Shown one piece after another: positions 56,511 to 64,000 of a DNA stretch of 64,000 bases. This stretch comes from Acanthosepion lycidas (taxonomy: Eukaryota; Mollusca; Cephalopoda; Sepiida; Sepiidae): contig OZ010581.1 in assembly GCA_963932145.1 (NCBI GenBank), positions 81,751,302-81,815,301 on the forward strand. The letters run 5' to 3'. How positions within the stretch are numbered: the first letter of the stretch is position 1; each line of letters begins with the position of its first letter. Both the position numbers and the translations under genes were made by a program. The notes beneath the pieces were generated by a model. It was not told the DNA's origin. It did no database searches and saw only the letters and a program-made list of their open reading frames with translations.

Positions 56511-58322
56511 ATCTCTGAATTTATTTTCTTTTTTAAAAGAAAAACAACAGCAAACCCTCAATACCCTTTACTGGAACCAATTTGAGGTCCTGACCTCCTC
56601 ACCTGTTAAGGCTGAATACTTTGCTCGTACTTTCTCTTCCAAGTCAACGCTAGACTCATCTGGTGTACATACACTGGACTTTCCCCATAGAACTGAGGCT
56701 CTACTGAGTGATATGCGCATAAACCCAACGATGATATTGGATATCATCTCTAAATTAGACTCCTATAAGGCTAGTGGTGAAGGCGAGATACCAGCCATTG
56801 TCCTGAAGAAATGTGCTCCTGAATTGGCTCCTGTCCTCTCTAAACTTTACAACTACTGCCTCACTGACACTGGCTTTCCAGCCTGTTGGAAGTTCTCATT
56901 TGTTCTACCTGTCTTTAATAACCCTGGTGACCCTTCTGACCCGTCTAACTAACGTCCCTATCAGTATCCTACTGATTTAATCAACACCGAAGTGGTTAAT
57001 CACTTTTCTTTACATAATCTGCTTTCTCACAAGCAATATGGTTTCCGCTTTGCTCACAGCCATAACTGAATTTGTATACCAAGCACTCAACAATAATGGA
57101 GAATCTCGATCCGTGGCACTAGACATCTCTAAAATGTTTGATAGAGTTTGGTATTCTGGCCTTCTTCGTAAACTTTAGGGAAACGGTATTGCAGGGCGAT
57201 TATTTGACTTAATACAATCATTTATCAAACCGTGAAATGAAGGTCGTCCTAAACGGGTTCTTCTCCGGCTCCTTTATCACGAACGCTGGTGTTCCTCGAG
57301 GCTCTATCTTGGGCCCTACACTATTTCTGATCTTCATCAATGACCTTCCCGATTGCCTCACTTCCCAAGTTGGCATCTACGCGGGACGACACGACTATTT
57401 ACTCCTGCCTCAATAGTAAATCTGGTGTAAGTTGACAAAACTAAACTGACTGCTAATCTCGAAAAGGACCTCTAATCTGTGGTTGACTCCATCAGGAAAT
57501 AGCTTGTAAGATTTAATGCCTCCAAAACAAAACAGCCTTCCTTTACCCACCACAGAGACCCCTTCTTGCTTCCCATCAGACTGCCTGATTCCCAACTCCT
57601 TGAGAGCACCTCGTTACACCTGCTTGGTCTCACGCTGTCCACTGACATGAGGTGGAATAAATACATAGAATCAACACTATCAGCTACGGCAAGGAAAGTA
57701 GCTTCTCTGTGTCGTGCCAGAAAGTTGTTCTCGTCTGAGTCCATCCTTCAAATCTATAAATCAACCATCCGTCCTTGCATGGAATATTGCTGTCATATAT
57801 GATCTGGTGCTCCCGTTGTATGCCTCGAGGTCCTCAACAGAATCCAGAGAGGAATATGCAAAATGATAGGTCCTGATCTGACATCTAGTCTACAATCGCT
57901 ATCCCACACACTTATCATGTCTCTTCTACAAGTATTTTCACGGCAACAGGGCCGACGAGCTACTTTCGCTGGTTCCATGCCTACATGTATTTAAGCGAGC
58001 TACCAGACTGGCATCTAGGTCCCACCCTTTCACTGTCAAACGGGTAAATGTAACTGTCTCTTCTACTCAGCTCCTCCCATTTGTGGCACTCCCTTCCCTT
58101 TACTTGCTTCCCCGATGATATAATCTTCAAATATTCAAGTGTAATGTCAATCGACATCTGACACCCTGATCTTGTTCCCGATGTTTCTCTGTATCCTTTC
58201 CTCAAACACGCCTCTTTACTCTTGTTCTCAATCCTCTGTAACCCCTTGCGTGCTAGTGGTACCCCCGGCTTGCTTGGGGTGAATTGCCTTATAAAAAATC
58301 CAACACACAATTTCAGTTGCAC

Positions 58323-58325
<3 letters not shown>
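56511..58325 (+). mobile_element. LINE family A, longest copy (RT to 3' end)
   Basis: A non-LTR retrotransposon ORF2 from just before the RT domain to the 3' end. Order: linker (LDSYKASGEGEIPAIVLKKC near 56755-56815, the K..G.D.IP..ILK region); LDISKMFDRVW (motif A, 57120-57152); GVPRGSILGPTLFLIFINDL (motif B, about 57289-57350); a frameshift exactly at the catalytic YADD (about 57375-57395); then GLTLSTDMRWNKYI (57625-57665), YKSTIRPCMEYCCHI (57757-57801), and NRIQRGICKMIGPDL after a stop. The tail ends in (TA)n. Several stops and shifts. The AP-endonuclease part is absent, replaced upstream by the antisense family B fragment. Confidence 0.8.
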
Positions 58326-58329
<4 letters not shown>

Positions 58330-58386
<57 letters not shown>

Positions 58387-58644
58387 TCAGTTATGTACCA
58401 TGCGTGATACACACTCAGGTGATCATGTATCTTTCGATACATGACTGACGAGGCTGATTTTTCCCGTAGTAGTTTTCCCTTTCTTTCTGCAGTAGACCCT
58501 TTACCATCCAAGAACCCGGGAAAAGAAGAGGATTCATACCTTTTCCCAAAGTTTATTAGCAAAGTCATAAACTTTTTCACGTAAGGATGCAATGGATTCG
58601 ACTGGAATTCGAACTCGGCTATGCCTCTTCACACACACACACAC

Positions 58645-58701
<57 letters not shown>
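58330..58701. repeat. (TA)n tracts flanking a dispersed repeat
   Basis: (TA)n at 58330-58382 and (CA)n(TA)n at 58629-58701. Between them, gactggaattcgaactcggc (58599-58618) has a near match at 60161-60175 (gactggaattcggcc), and actgacgaggctg at about 58444 resembles 10121-10157. Confidence 0.8.
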
Positions 58702-58704
<3 letters not shown>

Positions 58705-58707
<3 letters not shown>

Positions 58708-59978
58708 CATTTGAGAGTGCGTGTACTCCGTTACAAAAAGCTTAATTAGGTTTATTTTAATAATTTGTATTTTAATTATTTTGAATTTAAAACAATAAAT
58801 TTAGGTTGCACTAGTAGCAGCATAAATTAATATCTTTATAACTGAATGGCTGCCTGAGGCTGCTTTAAACATGGGAGTTAATGTCCGATATTCAAAGAAT
58901 TCCATTCAAACGCCGCCAACGTAAAGACTTTAAACGTAGGAGCATTCTCCGAAAAATTGTCACCACGCATCATTACACTTCTTATCGATGTTCAGTTTTT
59001 CTCTCCTCTTTTCTGCAACACATCCTTCCTTCCGTCCTTCCGTCCGCTTTTGTCTTTTGGTGCGAACGGAAGACCGGAAGTAGCATGTCCTCTTACTGGC
59101 TAAGGACAAATCAGGATGTTATCAAAGACAATAGTTGGACTGTAAGCAAAGACATTACTGATTACGTTATGTCACGAGACGAAAGACAGAAGCTTTTAAT
59201 TCGCGCTCTGCAATGAGAAAATAGCAATGCGGGCCAGTTGTATATTTTACACCAACGTTAGAGGTCAGTATTCGAGTGTTGGTAAAAGGTCATAATCCCA
59301 AAGTCATACAGTTTTATATCATTCGACAATGTAGTGCAACATAATGCTTCTTTTTTTCAAAGTTTTGAATTTTTTTTCCAATGAAATTTAAATTTAATTA
59401 AATATTGTAAATCGTTAAAACATTCAGTAAGATTTTCATATTCTGGCTGAAGTTTCCAAAAGCTAAGACACTTAACCAGATAAAGTCTCAGATAAAATAA
59501 AAACAATACTGAATAAAAAAAAAGAAAAGAAAAGAAAACTTACCTACTCAGTAAAGAAATATGAATGAAAAAAGTACAATAATCATAAATTCAGTTTTAA
59601 ACACAGTAGATACGAACAACTCTGTCACGGTATGAAAAAAGATTAAAAGATTTTTAAAATTACTTTGAGAATTTTTAAAAAAAGGAGTCTATGTAAAAAT
59701 ATTAGATGTTAGATTTGCCTGGAAGAAAAATTTGTGAAACCAAGTTTGAGCAACGATAACTGGATACTTAATAAAAAATTAAAAATGAGTTAATTAGCAG
59801 ATGTAGACATAACACAAAATACCTATTGTGTCATCTGTCACCGGAGTAGTGTATTTGTTTATAGGTGTAATTTTTTCTCGTAATGCATAGGGCGATTCAT
59901 TTCAGTTCAATTTGTTTGAAAATGGCGTGAACGTGAAACTCAGGTTACGACGTGAACCATGCTTTCGTAGGATTTAAC

Positions 59979-60031
<53 letters not shown>

Positions 60032-60192
60032 AATATTGCCTTTACGCAATAGTCATATCTAAATAAATAAATCTCACAAGATTGTGCGTTTTCTCCTAGA
60101 TACTGTAACGAAGGTAAGATGAGCCTAGTTGTAGTAGAAAAAAAGTATTTAATGGATCCGACTGGAATTCGGCCATACTTAGAATTGAGAAA

Positions 60193-60240
<48 letters not shown>
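58705..60240. other. Gene-free stretch with one unplaced open frame
   Basis: An open plus-strand frame at 58881-59216 (111 codons, basic N-terminus, C-terminus YVMSRDERQKLLIRALQ) is not recognised; its polar C-terminal half could be an exon fragment but there is no splice or homology support. (TA)n tracts at 59982-60027 and 60197-60241. Confidence 0.4.
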
Positions 60241-60245
<5 letters not shown>

Positions 60246-60666
60246 CACGGTGCGACAGGTAAATTGTCGACTGCACAGGACTCTTCACCGTGCCACACAA
60301 GCAGGAGAACCCAGTCATGGCTGTCAGACCATTTCTGCGACCAAATCACCGCTTACACCTGGCCATCTAACTCCTCAGAATGCAATCCCTTTGATTATGA
60401 TGTGAGGTGCGCAGTTGTGAGACAACCAAACTCCTTGTAACACCAAAGATGAACTGAATGATTATGGCAGCATTCACCAACCTAAACAAGGGGACCGTCC
60501 TGAAGAGTTGCAGGAGATTTCGAAGTCTTCTGAAGTCCGTGGTTAAAGACAATGGCGATTTTATTGACAAAATTTACTCGTTAATATTTCAAGATTTTTG
60601 TGTAATTTTGGTAAATGTTACATTCATTTTTTGCGTAATTTAGACAATTTATCCATTCACACCCTG
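60246..60666 (+). mobile_element. Internally deleted mariner transposon, 421 bp
   Basis: Left end CACGGTGCGACAGGTAAATT; right end, reverse complement, CAGGGTGTGAATGGATAAAT. They share ...GGTAAATTGTC / GGATAAATTGTC. TA flanks at 60244-60245 and 60667-60668. The left TIR runs directly into the second catalytic block (QDSSPCHT, about 60276-60300), so the first two thirds of the gene are deleted. The third block reads SSECNPFDYDV with the catalytic Asp replaced by Glu. It ends with IMAAFTNLNKGTVLKSCRRF (60461-60520) and DNGDFIDK. A different mariner subfamily from 44812-45661 by its ends, though the proteins are similar. Confidence 0.85.
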
Positions 60667-60675
60667 TATATATCG

Positions 60676-60749
<74 letters not shown>
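60676..60749. repeat. (GATA)n microsatellite
   Basis: About 18 GATA units; smaller GATA/TATC arrays at 12221-12241 and 47858-47880. Confidence 0.95.
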
Positions 60750-60754
60750 GAATG

Positions 60755-61267
60755 GAGAGAGGTATTCAAGATTTGCATGAATGATTGCTTCTATGTCAGT
60801 GTATACATTAGTCTATACATGTAGCTGGAGTGGAGATAAATATACATGTTGATTTCCGAATTTCTCGATGGCAAATTTTCATGTCTACCAATGTGTAGAC
60901 CAGACATAAAAAAATTGAATAAAGTAATCTAAATGTAAGATCAGTCAGTGAATAAAATGTATTTAAAGATAATTTTACAATTTCCGCCTCGACGTCTACT
61001 GCCTTATCCAAGAAACAGAAGATAAGATATAACCTTTCAGCAGACGTAAGAACTATTTTAATCGGGCTTGTGATTTGTTAAATTTTCACATTAAAATAAG
61101 TCATTTGAACGCCAATAGGCGAACACATTAATGAGGACTGTGAGAATTAAGAAGCGCAAAAAGTTCACTTTTCTCTTCAAAGAAATCTTTGTGAATTCTA
61201 CCTCATCAAACATAATTATTGAAAAATCTTTTGTCTGTCTCTTTCTTTGACTCTTTCTCTTTGTCTG

Positions 61268-61318
<51 letters not shown>

Positions 61319-61340
61319 ATCTATCTCTGGATAAAGATAT
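60755..61340. other. Gene-free stretch
   Basis: AT-rich sequence ending in a (TC)n tract at 61267-61325. Confidence 0.7.
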
Positions 61341-61343
61341 ATA

Positions 61344-61946
61344 CAGGGTGTCTCAAAAAATTATACACACTAACACTACAACAATCATGCGAAGAATTAT
61401 AAGTTTTGAGATATTACGAATTTTATTTTCAGCAAGATGGAGCACAACCACGCTACCATCGTGATGTACGATCATCCCACAATGAAATCTTAACAAATAG
61501 ATCGGAAGACGATGTTGTGTAGAATATCCTCTTCGTTCTTTGGAATTTTTCTTGTCGGGGCCGGAGAGATACTTAAAATATAATATTAGGTTGGTGCAAA
61601 AATAATCTCGTTTTCTCACATGTGAGAAAACGACATTATTTTTGCACCAACCTAATATCTACGCTACACCAACAATCACTGAAATAAAAGTTACAATAGA
61701 GAAAGAATGTAACCAAATACCTATCGAAATGTTGATTGCAGTTTGTGATCCTTTGTATCGCGTTGTCAGCGATGTTTGGAGCCTAATAAAAATCAATTTA
61801 AAAATATGCGATGACAAAATCTTAGAAGCATGCATTTATAATATCTGCATGTGCATTATTTTAGTTAGATATCATTTTTCTACCTTGATTGAATTATTGG
61901 TTGATAAAACTTCAACATGTGTATACTTATGCTTTGAGACACCCTG
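61344..61946 (+). mobile_element. Deleted Tc1/mariner-type transposon with nested MITE
   Basis: Perfect inverted ends CAGGGTGTCTCAAA / TTTGAGACACCCTG, flanked by TA at 61342-61343 and 61947-61948. Inside, the plus strand reads FQQDGAQPRYHRDVRSSLNE (about 61431-61490), then a worn NRSEDDVV-YPPRSLEFFL block where the third catalytic Asp would be. After the nested MITE (61586-61655) it continues IYATPTITEIKVTIEKECNQ and IPIEMLIAVCD. This is the DDE half of the transposase group whose N-terminal HTH appears at 36115-36372. The N-terminal half is deleted. Confidence 0.85.
61586..61655. mobile_element. Mariner-type palindromic MITE, 70 bp (copy 5), nested
   Basis: Two 35-bp arms with one mismatch and no spacer: TTAGGTTGGTGCAAAAATAA at the start and cgttttctcaca at the centre. 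TA flanks at 61584-61585 and 61656-61657. Inserted in the transposase remnant just before IYATP, and therefore younger than it. Confidence 0.95.
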
Positions 61947-61949
61947 TAG

Positions 61950-61955
61950 ATAAAA

Positions 61956-62002
<47 letters not shown>

Positions 62003-64000
62003 CAGAGATACATATTTTTTGTCAACATATGGTAATGATGAAATTCGCCGATTTCATAGAGGAAACATTTGACATTCCCTGACGTAGTGATGGGAAAAGG
62101 TTTTCAGGAAATTAAATTTCTCAAGTCCACTTTTGTTGGTATTTCTCGTGTTGATGGGAGTTTCCTTCCCAACCTTTTTCTCCCGGTAGTGTGGAAAGTT
62201 AATTGTTTGATTATATCATTATTTTCTCTTATAATTTACATGTTTCCAATTTTATTCTGGCTTCTGTTGGAAGTGTTCAAGTGATTTTTTTATCTGATTA
62301 AACTCTTTGTTCGTAATCTTGTATCTAGTAATCAATATAGGCTCTGATAATGGGTTGTCTAGATTTATAGGTATTATTCGTTTAAAGCCCGTTTAATGAT
62401 TTAATAATAATGAGAAAGCGGTTGTATAGAAACATCTTTGTATTTCGAACTAGTCGGATGCCACTCATGACGTTCATATGAAAGTCCAATAGGCCAACAT
62501 TATTTAAGAACATGACACTTTCCAGATCAATAATTTTGTTAGCTAGCAACTTCACAATCTATCCTATGTTCAGTTTCCTTATCGGTTATATTAAATTTGT
62601 CATAAACTGATTCATACACTGAGATATTTAATCTGTTCTGAATTGATCACTTTCACGATCTTGAAATTTTTTTACAACGGATTAAGTAAGCACTTTGCAG
62701 TAGACACGGGATAGAAATTTAGATTAATCGAGATTTTAATTGCACTTCAATTGTTTTACAACGTCACTTCTTTCAGAGAAAGGAAACGTCATCTGAAATA
62801 TAACACAGCAATGGATAATTCCTGCTACCATTGTTCTTATTCCCAAAAGATATATGACGCATATTTTTCGAACAAAATATTATTATACTTTTTATCTGTA
62901 AAGATATTCTTTCATGCGTAACATACAAATGTTTTAAACACCACAAGCTGAAACCAAAAAGGTTCAAATGAGACATAAAATACATTGCCATAAATATCCA
63001 ATAGCTATAAATCCACACGATCAATGCTAATTGACCTTGATGTGAACTGCATCTTAGATGTATAGTGAGGAATGGTTGAGTGTTTAGCTATTATACTGGT
63101 GGCACTCTCTTAGACAACCAAAATCAGCATCAGCGTCGTCATACGTCATGATCATCGCATTAGCGAACCATATTGCTGCTGCTGCATGGTCTCTATTGAC
63201 CAAGTCGTTTTCAACAGACTGTCGCCTGCCCTTTTAGGGCTGGCTGTCTAATGTGGAATGCCGACTTCATCGAAATCATCATCAGATTCAGTTGGCATTC
63301 AGTCCTTACAGGATCTTGTGCGTCTCAACTAGAGAGACTGTCGGTGCCCAGACCATATAAACGTCGTTCTTTTCGCTTTTCTGGGACGCCATCTGAAACG
63401 ATAAATATCATATTGACCGTATCGGGCACTCCGCCTGGTTCAGCTGGATGACAGGAAAAAGAGCAAAATATAGCTGAATATTACTAAATGCCGATACAAT
63501 ATTTTGCCGGTTGCATTCGAAGCGTCTAGCATTATTGTTCATCAAGCTGCTAAACTGATTCGCTAAATTGGCTCGATGGGAGGTCGGCTCCGTGGAGCAA
63601 TCTGATGATTTCATCAGTAGCAACACACTTGCCATTATGCCAGCAAGGCATTATAAAAACATTAAAATTCCAGGCTCTGAATGAATTAAAATGTTCATTT
63701 AAATATGGATTATGTTTTAAAGAAATTAGCATCAATCTCACTTCAGGTTTACTTCTTTAAAATTCCGAGATAGGATCTTAAATAATTTGTTGAATAGTAC
63801 TTCGGTAGATGATCGCATATATTCTCCCTATTTAATAGTGATTTCTGCCTGTATAATTATAGCAATGTTAGTAAATTTATGTCCCCTTAGTAAATCACTA
63901 TAATATAAAATAAAAATTTCAGAAATTTTCGAACATAACTTTACAACTTACCCGTTCGCTATTAGTTGTTGTCCCCTTCAACTACTCCCACTGTAAAACG
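61950..64000. other. Gene-free stretch with a GC-richer block
   Basis: (TA)n at 61960-61996, then AT-rich sequence. At about 63100-63440 the DNA is distinctly GC/CpG-richer, with a small foldback gcctgccctttta/gggctggc (63227-63245). It could be an exon, a regulatory element or part of an unrecognised retroelement; no frame or domain allows a choice. Confidence 0.45.

Noticed and set aside
57472..57744. Minus-strand frames within 57410-58331
   Set aside because: Shadows of the plus-strand LINE ORF.

Overview
This is a eukaryotic, AT-rich, intergenic or intronic stretch made almost entirely of decayed mobile elements and microsatellites. There is no operon structure, no Shine-Dalgarno signal and no intact protein gene. 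The combination of very long (TA)n/(CA)n tracts, Penelope-like elements (PLEs), non-LTR retrotransposons, mariner palindromes, a Helitron and a 5S-derived sequence fits a mollusc genome, most likely a coleoid cephalopod such as an octopus. That species call is an inference from repeat style, not from a diagnostic gene.

Layout. 0-5 kb: an antisense LINE fragment, one coding-looking minus-strand segment (2979-3251) and a LINE reverse-transcriptase remnant. 5-9 kb: a 5S rRNA-like sequence, two adjacent inverted-repeat MITEs and a decayed hAT transposon. 10-16 kb: microsatellites, an antisense LINE, and a PLE derivative with inverted ends. 20-22.4 kb: a PLE with a recognisable GIY-YIG endonuclease piece, a LINE 3' end and a non-autonomous Helitron. 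25.6-29.2 kb: an unrecognised pseudogene-like frame and a PLE with ~100-bp terminal inverted repeats. 30-38.5 kb: two mariner palindromes, a 29-bp tandem repeat, the N-terminal half of a Tc1/mariner-type transposase gene, and a LINE split by a piggyBac-like MITE. 40-42.5 kb and 52-55 kb: two copies of one PLE family, the second with RT motifs A to C. 44.8-45.7 kb, 60.2-60.7 kb and 61.3-61.9 kb: three internally deleted mariner/Tc1-type transposons, the last carrying a nested palindrome. 56-58.3 kb: the longest LINE, with most of an RT domain broken by stops and frameshifts.

Nothing here works together as a host pathway. The coherent biology is that of the elements. All PLE families show a reverse-complemented terminal segment upstream of the coding part. 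Several of these termini, and other dispersed repeats, carry a short structured motif (CUGANGA, a small stem, then GAAA and sometimes GUC) that resembles the hammerhead ribozyme core. Five copies of a TTAGGTTGGTGCAAAAATAAT palindrome are mariner-type MITEs able to fold into near-perfect hairpins. These are the items most worth checking. All coordinates and alignments were made by eye; boundaries without target-site duplications are approximate.
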